A stretch of 15,242 nucleotides of DNA from JAPUDQ01 sp964532145 (GCA_964532145.1 CAZHGM010000020.1:1-15242); one strand, 5' to 3'. Positions 5,858 to 12,777 are shown, numbered from the stretch's first letter. Notes: generated by a model from the letters alone, not told the origin. Translations and numbers: made by a program.

Positions 5858-7522
5858 ATGAAAGATGTTGAAAAATTAGCCCCAAGGGTTCCAGAAAGAC
5901 TATTGCGAGAAAAAGCAAAACAGCTTATTGAGAGACCTCGTACTGCAGTCGCCTATTACCGAGTTTCAACCAAAGACCAGACATTCAACGCCAGCCCAGA
6001 AGTTCAACGTAATAAAATTCAGTCGTTTGCCGACAATGAGAACCTGAAGATTATTAAATGGTTTGGCGATGGTGGTGTATCAGCAAAGACCGTTAGTCAA
6101 AGAAAAGAGCTGAAAGACTTACTTGCATACTGCCGAAGAAACAAGAGAAAGATCGGCTATCTTATTATCTACAATATGCGCAGAGCATCAAGAGACACGC
6201 TCTCATATTATTCTGAGGTAAAATCCGTACTCAAACCTCTTAATATTGGTGTTCGTTCAGCTTCAGAACCTAGCATTGATGACACCGCAATAGGCGAGTT
6301 TCTCGAAACTATGCAAGTTGCAACCGGAGCTTTGGATAATAGCAACAAATCGACAACCACAGTAGACAATATGAGATCAGTGGCACGAGAAGGATGGTGG
6401 CAGTCGAATATTCCCCTTGGTTGGAGTTCTAAAAAAGTCCGAATTAATGCCAAGCAAAACAGGACTATGCTCGTTAGAAATGAATATTCCTTGCTTGTAA
6501 AAGAGTTACTGGAAATGTATGCCCGTGCTGAAACTGACCAGTCTGGGCTAACTCGTAGTGCAAAAGAAATGGGGCTGAAGAACAGTCTTGGAAAATACCC
6601 AGAGGAAAACGCTATACACCGTATGCTCATAGAGGCTGCTCACGCAGGTTATATCTGCAATAAGACCACTGGATTTGAAATGTTTGAGGGCAAGCATATC
6701 AATGACGCTCTTATCAATGTCGAGACATACAATACTATACAACGACGTCTAGGAACGACCCCTGCCGCTCAGAAGGAACGACAAAGCGATAAGAGCAATC
6801 CCCTCTATCCTCTAGGTAAGGGCTTTATGTTGTGTAGTAATTGCAGGAAGCCGTTTTATTATTCAGCACCTACCACTGGCGGTAAGAAGTCACAGTCTCC
6901 GAGATATCACTGCACAAGAACTGAGTGTCGAGGAAAAGTACCTTCGATCAAGGCGGATGAAGCGAATGAGTTGTTTATCCGTACGTTAAAGGAAATTGCT
7001 CCATCATTAGAAATTATGAAACTCTATAAGGAACTCCTGAAGAGAGTCGCTATAAGGCAGTACGATGGTCTCAATAGGCGTATTAGTGATCTCAGAAATG
7101 ACATTTCAAGCCTTGATACAGAGAGGAAGAACGCGCTACGTAAGTGGGCGTCAAGTGACACTATGACTGCCGACGAAAAGGACGATATTGTACAGGCAAT
7201 TGACGAGGAGCGAGACCGTAAAGAAGTTTTACTTGAGGAATTGCTTGAAAGTCAGAAGCTCAAGGAAAGTGAAATTGACTATGCGCTAACCCATATGGCG
7301 AATCCGAGCAAATATTGGAAAAACGCAGATCTTGAACAGAGGCGAAGGTTCCAAAAGTTAGTGTTTCCAGATGGGGTATTCTTTGATAGCAAAAAGCGCA
7401 CTTTTGGAACCGAAAATATAAGCCCTATTTACAGATACAAACCAATCAAAAAAGACCCTTCAAAGTCTGAAGAGTCTCTTATGGTGATCCCACCGGGAAT
7501 CGAACCCGGGTTGTCAGGATGA
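5858..7522 (+). CDS. large serine recombinase (site-specific integrase)
   Basis: A 554-aa large serine recombinase. The resolvase domain (about 28-170) has the nucleophile Ser37 in 'YYRVSTKDQ' and the conserved Arg-rich 'NMRRASRDT'. A recombinase domain (about 185-290) follows, then a zinc ribbon with CxxC ('LCSNC', then 'YHCTRTEC') around 340-375, a coiled coil (about 410-480) and a C-terminal tail. The length fits the family. It would cut and join DNA at attP/attB without needing host factors. The last 13 residues (MVIPPGIEPGLSG) are encoded by the antisense strand of tRNA-Glu, and the stop TGA (7520-7522) falls in the tRNA anticodon region, implicating the tRNA 3' half as the integration site. 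Transcription is probably leaderless. The gene looks intact. Confidence 0.92.
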   Translation: MKDVEKLAPRVPERLLREKAKQLIERPRTAVAYYRVSTKDQTFNASPEVQRNKIQSFADNENLKIIKWFGDGGVSAKTVSQRKELKDLLAYCRRNKRKIGYLIIYNMRRASRDTLSYYSEVKSVLKPLNIGVRSASEPSIDDTAIGEFLETMQVATGALDNSNKSTTTVDNMRSVAREGWWQSNIPLGWSSKKVRINAKQNRTMLVRNEYSLLVKELLEMYARAETDQSGLTRSAKEMGLKNSLGKYPEENAIHRMLIEAAHAGYICNKTTGFEMFEGKHINDALINVETYNTIQRRLGTTPAAQKERQSDKSNPLYPLGKGFMLCSNCRKPFYYSAPTTGGKKSQSPRYHCTRTECRGKVPSIKADEANELFIRTLKEIAPSLEIMKLYKELLKRVAIRQYDGLNRRISDLRNDISSLDTERKNALRKWASSDTMTADEKDDIVQAIDEERDRKEVLLEELLESQKLKESEIDYALTHMANPSKYWKNADLEQRRRFQKLVFPDGVFFDSKKRTFGTENISPIYRYKPIKKDPSKSEESLMVIPPGIEPGLSG

Positions 7523-7556
7523 AAACCTGATGTCCTAACCATTAGACGATGGGACC
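7482..7556 (-). tRNA. tRNA-Glu (anticodon TTC)
   Basis: A 75-base cloverleaf with CCA encoded. The acceptor stem GGTCCCA pairs with TGGGATC (one G-T pair); the D arm carries TAATGGTTAGG. The anticodon stem TCAGG/CCTGA encloses the loop TTTTCAT with anticodon TTC at 7523-7521. The T arm is CCGGG-TTCGATT-CCCGG. Its 3' 41 bases overlap the end of the serine recombinase on the other strand. The gene is intact, as expected when an element carries a copy of the tRNA 3' end and restores it on integration. Confidence 0.97.
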
Positions 7557-7575
7557 ATGAAGCTGAGTGAAGAAC

Positions 7576-7598
7576 AAAATGATTGGAAATCATTTTTT
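7576..7598. terminator. hairpin with T run upstream of tRNA-Glu
   Basis: AAATGATT pairs with AATCATTT (9 bp with flanks, 3-base loop), followed by T on the plus strand and by TTTTGTTCTT on the minus strand. It could terminate either the recombinase transcript or the upstream minus-strand RNA. It lies only about 20 bases before the tRNA, so it may instead be a processing hairpin. Confidence 0.5.
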
Positions 7599-7760
7599 AT
7601 TCCGAAGCGAATGGTCTTATCTTTTTAAGATGGGACCTCGTCACATCTCGCCCTCTTATCTCGCAATAGGATAAATCTTATTGCTTCGATTTTTGGACGG
7701 ATGCTCCTCTCGAACAAATCAACAGATTTTGTTCGTTGCAAGCACAAACGCACAGGAGCA
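7599..7760 (-). ncRNA. hairpin-rich leader or small RNA upstream of tRNA-Glu
   Basis: Downstream of a minus-strand promoter the predicted RNA 5' end (near 7760) starts a 7-bp closing stem, TGCTCCT/AGGAGCA (7754-7760 with 7702-7708). It encloses the hairpin CGAACAAA(A)TC/GATTTGTTCG (7711-7735). A near-perfect hairpin with arms GCAATA and GAT (7664-7687) and one with arms GGTC and ATCTT (7613-7637) follow. The serial hairpins suggest a small RNA or a processed leader of the tRNA transcript. No coding frame is convincing. Confidence 0.4.
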
Positions 7761-7766
7761 CAGGTG

Positions 7767-7775
7767 ATTATAGCA
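7767..7775 (-). promoter_or_regulatory. extended -10 promoter upstream of tRNA-Glu leader
   Basis: The minus strand reads TGCTATAAT, a perfect extended -10; the -35 position (TTTTCG) is weak. It predicts a start near 7760, at the base of the stem formed by 7754-7760. Confidence 0.55.
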
Positions 7776-7799
7776 GATAGTAACAGATACGAAAAGTAA

Positions 7800-8296
7800 T
7801 TCCCCCAGGGCGCGATGTGACCGAAGCCACAACCCCCCTTTGGTTGTCAGACGACGAGGGAAAGAAGCATGCAGCGGATGACAGCCTGCCTCTCATTGAG
7901 TGGCACATCAGCGTCACCCTAGACCTTTGCCGCAAGCTCATCAACGCTTGCACCGGGGTTAGCGGCGAGCGTTGCAAAAAAGTGCGTTTCGGATCATATC
8001 CCAAGTTGGTTTTGGGCGTCGGTGATTCATGCTGCCGACACCTTCCGCAAGTACTCAATGCACCTGACATCACGCCCAGTGCAGCGCTCGGTGGTGGTGA
8101 CACGATCGAGAAGGCGTTGCAACTTCACCCTCGCGCACTCCCGCAGGTATATCTTCTGACGCTTACATTGCCTGACAGTTCTCTTGGATTTCGCCATGGG
8201 TACTCACCCCTTTCAGGGTGATGGGGGATTCTTTCACGACAGGCTGTCATGGATTTCCGACTTCAGCACCTTTGCCGAACCCGTCCCATAAATGTT
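7800..8296 (-). ncRNA. putative large structured non-coding RNA, class not assigned
   Basis: About 500 bases with no believable protein in any frame but a near-consensus minus-strand promoter at its start. In the minus-strand RNA, ATGACAGCCTG near the 5' end is the exact complement of CAGGCTGTCAT some 365 bases later, an 11-bp long-range helix. Local hairpins include CACCC/GGGGTG (about 8205-8220), TGTGGC-TTCG-GTCACA with a UUCG tetraloop (near 7820-7835), and ACAACC/GGTTGT (about 7830-7850). Length and a closing long-range helix recall RNase P RNA or large ornate RNAs, but the conserved RNase P 'GAGGAAAGTCC' and 'ACAGA' elements, the tmRNA tRNA-like ends and the SRP loop were not found. The 3' end is uncertain. 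Boundaries are set by the two promoters. Confidence 0.5.
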
Positions 8297-8302
8297 CTAT
8301 CA

Positions 8303-8330
8303 TTTATACTTTATTGACAAAATATGTCAA
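8303..8330 (-). promoter_or_regulatory. near-consensus sigma70-type promoter of the large ncRNA
   Basis: The minus strand carries TTGACA (8330-8325), a 16-bp spacer and TATAAA (8308-8303); the start is expected near 8296. The -35 is half of an inverted repeat, TTGACA-TATTT-TGTCAA (8314-8330). This is the strongest promoter seen in the window, as expected for an abundant RNA. Confidence 0.75.
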
Positions 8331-8358
8331 ATATCACCTCAAGGCTATATCATCGGTC

Positions 8359-8373
8359 AATGTACGGTACATT
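8359..8373. promoter_or_regulatory. 15-bp palindrome between ncRNA promoter and glycosidase gene
   Basis: AATGTAC-G-GTACATT is a perfect palindrome with 7-bp arms, about 30 bp upstream of the -35 of the ncRNA promoter. It may be an operator. As an RNA hairpin it has no T run, so it is not a typical terminator for the gene ending at 8413. Confidence 0.35.
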
Positions 8374-8412
8374 ATCTTAACAGTTATAGGGATAGTAGAA
8401 GGGAGGGAAGAA

Positions 8413-10383
8413 TCAAGTAACTTTAAATATACTAACTTTGGGACCAATCGTAACGTTAAAGCTCGTAGCAGGACCTACTGATACCATTGGCGTAAGGTTG
8501 AGATCTCTGTATTGTTGGATTGTCTGTGGATTCGTAAACGCGAGTGTGACAGCACTTGCCGTGGTAGTATATTCAGCCGCTTTCCACAAACAAAGCCAGA
8601 ATGTTCCGTCGCTCTTCTGGAGTAATACGTGGCGTATACCTGCTGGCACGGAATAGTCAAGTGTGCCCGAGGGCGTATACGATGTTGCGGCGTCTGACAG
8701 AATCGTGGTCAAATTGTGTAAGGCCTGCCCAGCAGGCTTCACTTCATAGTCATCACTCTCATTCCCAAATAATCCATAGCCGTTATACATAACTAGATTA
8801 AAAATATAAGTCTGTTGCACGCCCATCCGAAAGCTTTCGAGCAAGATCCGAGGAACAAATGATCCACTCCGTAACTCACCCGTAGCCCCAGACCCTTGGG
8901 AGTTTGTCTCTGTAGTGATAATCGGCTTCTGTCGCGATATATACCAAGAGTAGTAGCGATACCGATTCATTGGATCATCCGCAGTACCGCCAGTTGGTGC
9001 TACGCTAGCAAATTGTGTTGCCCAGCCCGATGGGAGCTCGTTCGGTGTTTTTGATTGGAATGTAGTCTCCGGTAATTTTGCTGTCCCAAAGTAAGTGTGA
9101 AGATTTCCAAAGTCAAAGAAATTTTCAATGGTCTGAGCATTAGCCGCATCAAATGTCGTCTTGGTCTCTGAGGCATCGTTAAATGTACCGCCAAGCTTGT
9201 ACCCAAGCAAGGATGGCCCAAGAATTTTAACTCCGTTTGCTCTCAATGTGCTAGTACGAGCCCATAGCTTAGGAACGCCGTACGCAATATTAAGATCAAA
9301 GTCATTAGGGTCAGCGGTCTTATCCCTGTCAAGCTCGTTAAAATACTCGACTGCATATGCCGCGTTACCAATCGTTGGGTTATCATTGAGGAAATCAAGT
9401 AACGAACTGATCTTTGAGTCGATTGCAGTGTGATTCGTGACATTGTCAGCACCCAGCGGGGCAAGGGTATGAATGATTTTACAGCCATTGTTAACAAGTA
9501 AATTCATTCGGGTTATAGCGGCTGTCATTTGTGCTGGTGACCCTAGGGGTATAACGGTACGAATTCGTTTTACCCCCGCAAAATTTAGCCTGTTGATCAA
9601 TGTAGCATTTGGCATGTTGATAGCAGTAGTTTCGTTAAGAGCAGCTGATATACCAATAGAATCTATAAAATCACCCGTCCAGCGTGCATTGCTTGGCCCA
9701 ACGGGTGGGTCTGGAGGCGTGATAGTTTGTTGTATCTGTAGATACCAGTTAGTACCATCAGAGACAAATGCTTGAGATCCACCCATGTAGCCTGCTTGCC
9801 AGGATACCTCTCCGTCGATCGTCGCACTACCTGTCGGAACCACATTAACCGTTGTTGTATCATCACCCCCTTCGACTTTTTTTACCCGTACTATCGCACC
9901 GGCGACCGCAGGTGGGAGCGTAATGGTAAATGTACCTCCAGATGTATCGGCAAAGATCATATCACCAGCTCGCGCAGTGACATTTCCTTTAGCCTCATAG
10001 ACATTATTTCGAAGTGAGTCCACCTGCCAGGTGGCAGTCGTCGGACTCGTCGCCTTCACGATATCACCCGCGATCGGCGTGCCACTTACTGTAACACCAT
10101 TAATTGCAGAAACAACACTGGCATCAAACACTCCCGTCACATCACCTGCTAGCATGACCCCACTCGCCATATTCACTTTGTTAGCAAGTGTTGAGTCAAG
10201 CTTAGATTCACTAATCGCCCCATTATCAATCGAGTTATTGCCTACAGATCCCACGCCTAGTGCTGACGAGTGTACCGCACCATCCGAAAGCATACCGTCA
10301 TCAGTATGACTTACCGTTAAGAAATCATTCAGTACTTGTCCCCACTCGCCAGAATCACTGCCTACTTGTGGAAGTCGTGCCAT
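8413..10383 (-). CDS. fibre-like module fused to a clan GH-A-like glycosidase
   Basis: A 656-aa two-part protein. Residues 1-215 form a Gly/Ala/Thr-rich fibre-like module starting 'LPQVGSDSGEWGQVLNDFL' and containing 'GAISESKLD', 'AGDVTG' and the closing 'DGTNWYL'; it is homologous to the whole neighbouring protein. A Pro-rich hinge (about 220-232) leads to a TIM-barrel-like domain (about 235-560) with the landmarks of clan GH-A hydrolases: Glu350 in 'YFNELD' as likely acid/base, His429 in 'NLHTYF', and Glu492 in 'TTETN' as likely nucleophile. A C-terminal beta domain ends the protein. Substrate and GH family are not identifiable. There is no signal peptide, which argues for phage-type export or another route. 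The start has AGGA a few bases upstream; it lies 18 bp after the neighbour, in one transcript. It could act on host glycans at the cell surface. Confidence 0.85.
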   Translation of the reverse strand: MARLPQVGSDSGEWGQVLNDFLTVSHTDDGMLSDGAVHSSALGVGSVGNNSIDNGAISESKLDSTLANKVNMASGVMLAGDVTGVFDASVVSAINGVTVSGTPIAGDIVKATSPTTATWQVDSLRNNVYEAKGNVTARAGDMIFADTSGGTFTITLPPAVAGAIVRVKKVEGGDDTTTVNVVPTGSATIDGEVSWQAGYMGGSQAFVSDGTNWYLQIQQTITPPDPPVGPSNARWTGDFIDSIGISAALNETTAINMPNATLINRLNFAGVKRIRTVIPLGSPAQMTAAITRMNLLVNNGCKIIHTLAPLGADNVTNHTAIDSKISSLLDFLNDNPTIGNAAYAVEYFNELDRDKTADPNDFDLNIAYGVPKLWARTSTLRANGVKILGPSLLGYKLGGTFNDASETKTTFDAANAQTIENFFDFGNLHTYFGTAKLPETTFQSKTPNELPSGWATQFASVAPTGGTADDPMNRYRYYSWYISRQKPIITTETNSQGSGATGELRSGSFVPRILLESFRMGVQQTYIFNLVMYNGYGLFGNESDDYEVKPAGQALHNLTTILSDAATSYTPSGTLDYSVPAGIRHVLLQKSDGTFWLCLWKAAEYTTTASAVTLAFTNPQTIQQYRDLNLTPMVSVGPATSFNVTIGPKVSIFKVT

Positions 10384-10401
10384 ATTCTCCTCTTTTCCTA
10401 A

Positions 10402-11052
10402 TTACACCAGATACCAGTTAGTACCATCACATATAAAATCTTGTGAAACCCACTGTGTACTTGCCGTCCAGTCATCCGAACCACCATCAATTAATGCAGA
10501 GCCGGGGGTAGCGACCGTGAGTAACGTTGCGTCATCAACTTTCTTCACTGTCACATGCAACCCAGATTCCGCTGCTGGAAGTGTGATAGTAATCGCACCC
10601 GTTGCAACAATATACTGGCCGTCACTGGCTGTCATATTATTAGTTGCAGTAACAACGGTCCGTAGAGGGATAACCGCCGTATCATCAATGCCCCAAGTCG
10701 CTTCACTTGCGCTTGTTGCCTTCAACACTTGTCCAGCGGCTGGAGTGCCGCTGACAGCAATGCCTGATATCTTGCCGACAACCGTCGCAGATACGGGGCC
10801 TGTTACATCGCCACTCAAGGTCGTTGATGGCGTACTGTTAATCTTTGCAGCAAGCGCCGTGTCTAATTTCGATTCAGTAATTGCACCATCCTGAACTGCC
10901 TGTCCATTTACTGCTCCTGCGACAAGGGAGTTTGTCGACACGATACCGTCCTTGAGACGACCGTCCTCGGCATGTGCCACACTCAAAAAGTCATTAAGAA
11001 TTTGCCCCCACTGACCTTCGTCAGCACCTGGGATAGGTAGTCGTGATGCCAT
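10402..11052 (-). CDS. fibre-like protein, stand-alone copy of the module
   Basis: A 216-aa protein starting 'MASRLPIPGADEGQWGQILNDFL', the same motif as the downstream glycosidase N-terminus. It stays alignable throughout: 'GAITESKLD', 'SGDVTGP', 'VSGTPAAGQVLKATS', and the end 'DGTNWYLV', exactly where the glycosidase begins in its neighbour. The ATG at 11052 is preferred over an in-frame TTG at 11079 because GGAAGAG precedes it at normal distance. Composition (Gly, Ala, Thr, Ser, short beta repeats) is that of tail-fibre or surface-stalk proteins. It may be a structural partner forming mixed fibres with the glycosidase, or a leftover of domain duplication. No signal peptide is visible. It lies 47 bp after umuC on the same strand. 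Confidence 0.82.
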   Translation of the reverse strand: MASRLPIPGADEGQWGQILNDFLSVAHAEDGRLKDGIVSTNSLVAGAVNGQAVQDGAITESKLDTALAAKINSTPSTTLSGDVTGPVSATVVGKISGIAVSGTPAAGQVLKATSASEATWGIDDTAVIPLRTVVTATNNMTASDGQYIVATGAITITLPAAESGLHVTVKKVDDATLLTVATPGSALIDGGSDDWTASTQWVSQDFICDGTNWYLV

Positions 11053-11095
11053 ATGTATCTCTTCCTTTTCCTTTAACAAAATGCTTTTGTATATC

Positions 11096-11109
11096 TATAC
11101 TATAGTATA
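11096..11109. promoter_or_regulatory. 14-bp palindrome at the umuC stop codon
   Basis: TATACTATAGTATA is a perfect palindrome that includes the umuC stop codon (TAG) and overlaps TATACT and TATAGT candidates for a -10 element of the fibre operon. It may be a promoter with an overlapping operator. No clear -35 was found. Confidence 0.35.
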
Positions 11110-12386
11110 CTATCGGGCTTTTTGGAAAATTTTGCTTTTATTCCTGGTAACTCTGACCACTGCGTCGTATACCGCGGGCTGCGACGCTCCCGCTTACTGC
11201 GCCACGTGTCAGTCGACATTTTCTCTGATGCCTGGTAGACAACATGTCCGTACTTTTTATTTAGTTTATCAACTGAATTCATGAGTCCGAGACGCTCATC
11301 GCGGCGCGGTTCATCAGCAAGCATTGATAATTGCCATACCTCTCGATCAACAATGTCAAGTAATACTACGCCTGTCTTTTGATACGCAAACTGATCATCA
11401 TATATTTGCTTAAGCCCGTTGAGAGCTGCTGTCATAATACGCGCCGTGTCCGCCGAAGCCTCGGCGAGAGTAACTGTCGTCGAGAGATAGACGCGCCGAG
11501 CATCTTTACTGTGTTTATTCGCCGATAGAAATACCATAATCCTGCGAGCAAGGCTGTCTTGCGCCCTCAGCCGCACCGCAGCCTGAGCTGCAAATGTCGC
11601 CACAGCGCTCTCCAGCATATGATAGGCGCGCACTTTATGGCCGAACATTCTGGAGCGCATGATGGATTTGCGCTGATCGTGCACGTCGCCAAACGGAATC
11701 CGCGGCGTACCGCGCAACTCGTCAATCATTTTCATGCCAGTAATATTGAATTGTTGCCGCAACCATGCATCAGATGCGCCAACAAGCTGCCAAGCCATCG
11801 AGATGCCTTTGTCGCGCAGTTTTGGTGCCATCCGCCAGCCCACACCCCAGATATCCTCGATTGGTAACTCGCGTAGCAGCTGCTCACGATGGGCATCATC
11901 GGTGACAGCGTAGACCCCACCGTGTTTTTTGGCGTACGTGCTGGCGATTTTGGCGAGGGTTTTTGTCGGACCGATGCCAACCGAAACCGGAATGCCGATT
12001 TCACCCCAGATGCGGTTTTTAACAGAGGTAGCCCACGCCTCATAGTGTAAAATACCAAGACGAGAAATATCCAGAAAGCATTCGTCAATCGAATACACCT
12101 CTATGAGCGGCGTCACTTCGCGAAGTAGCGTCACAATGCGTTCGCTGATATCACCATACAGCTCAAAATTAGCCGAAAACAACGTCACGCCATAGACGTT
12201 CACTTCATTTTTCCATTTAAACAGCGGCGCACCCATTGGCAGCCCGATGTCTTTGGCCTCTTGCGAGCGTGATATAAAACAGCCGTCGTTGTTACTGAGG
12301 ACTGCGACAGGTTTTGTTTCCAGCTCAGGACGAAACAGCCGCTCGCAGCTGACGAAGAAATTATTGCAATCAATCAGCGCGTACAT
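11100..12386 (-). CDS. umuC: UmuC-type Y-family DNA polymerase
   Basis: A 428-aa error-prone polymerase subunit. Metal-binding acidic residues of the Y family are in place: Asp6 in 'ALIDCNNFF' and Asp101-Glu102 in 'YSIDECFLD'. The palm and fingers continue through 'VGIGPTKTLAKIAS', the helix-hairpin-helix thumb with 'IWGVGWRMAPKL', and the little finger. The C-terminus carries the UmuC-specific tail (DUF4113) with 'MNSVDKLNKKYG' and 'RRSPRYTTQWSELP', which separates it from DinB. Length matches E. coli UmuC. With UmuD' it would form a translesion polymerase in SOS-type mutagenesis. It follows the umuD-like gene by 16 bp, with AAGG seven bases before the ATG and a strong hairpin in between. 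It looks complete and catalytically competent. Confidence 0.95.
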   Translation of the reverse strand: MYALIDCNNFFVSCERLFRPELETKPVAVLSNNDGCFISRSQEAKDIGLPMGAPLFKWKNEVNVYGVTLFSANFELYGDISERIVTLLREVTPLIEVYSIDECFLDISRLGILHYEAWATSVKNRIWGEIGIPVSVGIGPTKTLAKIASTYAKKHGGVYAVTDDAHREQLLRELPIEDIWGVGWRMAPKLRDKGISMAWQLVGASDAWLRQQFNITGMKMIDELRGTPRIPFGDVHDQRKSIMRSRMFGHKVRAYHMLESAVATFAAQAAVRLRAQDSLARRIMVFLSANKHSKDARRVYLSTTVTLAEASADTARIMTAALNGLKQIYDDQFAYQKTGVVLLDIVDREVWQLSMLADEPRRDERLGLMNSVDKLNKKYGHVVYQASEKMSTDTWRSKRERRSPRYTTQWSELPGIKAKFSKKPDSIL

Positions 12387-12397
12387 TCATCATCCTT

Positions 12398-12422
12398 CTG
12401 CACTAGGACAGTCCTAGTGCAG
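12398..12422. repeat. perfect 25-bp palindrome at the umuD-umuC junction
   Basis: CTGCACTAGGAC and GTCCTAGTGCAG flank a single central base. The palindrome contains the umuD stop codon (12403-12405) and ends next to the umuC Shine-Dalgarno. As RNA it makes an 11-bp hairpin with a 3-base loop, without a T run, so it is unlikely to be a terminator. It may limit or stabilise umuC expression, or be a protein-binding operator. Confidence 0.7.
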
Positions 12423-12777
12423 TTATGGGCTGCAGGACATAGGTGACGATGCCCCATAGACTGGTATCAGATGGAGCAATGCTACCGTCAAGCAGATGAA
12501 AGGCATCGCGGCGGATGCGGCACAACATGAAGTCATCAGTAACAATCGCCACCACGATACGACCATCATGGGGCGGCAATGCGCGATCGACCACGACAAT
12601 TGCCCCTGCTTCCCAGTGAAGCTCCTTGACAGCTGCTTCAAGCCGCCAAAAGTACGTACTAGCACGATGTTTGACAACCAGCTTGTCCAGACTCAAATAA
12701 CGGCCGTGCTGGTCCTCGCCAGCATTAGGAAATCCAGCATGATACACCAGACCATCTTCAACCGCGCCTTTTTTCAT
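12403..12777 (-). CDS. umuD: UmuD-like S24 protein lacking the catalytic dyad
   Basis: A 124-aa homologue of UmuD, aligning from 'HAGFPNAGED' (UmuD QCGFPSPAAD) through 'HRASTYF' (HPSATYF), 'GAIVVVDRAL' (GDLLIVDSAI) and 'GRIVVAIVTDDF' (GDIVIAAVDGEF) to 'WGIVTYVLQ'. The cleavage dipeptide is Ala14-Gly15. The catalytic serine (Ser60 in 'GDSM') is missing: the matching stretch is 'LEAAVKEL' with no Ser. The catalytic lysine (Lys97 in 'FTVKKL') is replaced in 'FMLCRI'. Self-cleavage therefore seems impossible. It probably serves as an uncleaved partner of UmuC, or is cleaved by another protease. The ATG at 12777 is chosen from the alignment; AGGAG is only one base upstream, so a leaderless start or the in-frame ATG at 12837 remain possible. 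Confidence 0.85.
   Translation of the reverse strand: MKKGAVEDGLVYHAGFPNAGEDQHGRYLSLDKLVVKHRASTYFWRLEAAVKELHWEAGAIVVVDRALPPHDGRIVVAIVTDDFMLCRIRRDAFHLLDGSIAPSDTSLWGIVTYVLQPITALGLS

Noticed and set aside
1..7481. Left attachment copy of the tRNA-Glu 3' end
   Set aside because: No repeat of the GATCCCACCGGGAATCG segment was found by eye; it is either outside the window or decayed.
7768..8221. Overlapping ORFs on both strands (111 aa minus, 134 aa plus)
   Set aside because: Neither product looks like a protein (no domain pattern, no ribosome binding site), and the region is better explained by RNA structure and a strong minus-strand promoter.
7800..8296. RNase P RNA or tmRNA
   Set aside because: A partial likeness (GGAAATCCATG against RNase P GGAAAGTCCATG) was seen, but the matching 3' ACAGA element is absent, and no tRNA-like ends or tag frame for tmRNA were found. 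Kept as unassigned rather than named.
10517..10894. 125-aa plus-strand ORF opposite the fibre gene
   Set aside because: It is a Val/Ala/Ser-rich shadow of the Thr/Ala/Gly-rich coding strand, as are the other plus-strand frames between 8438 and 10309.
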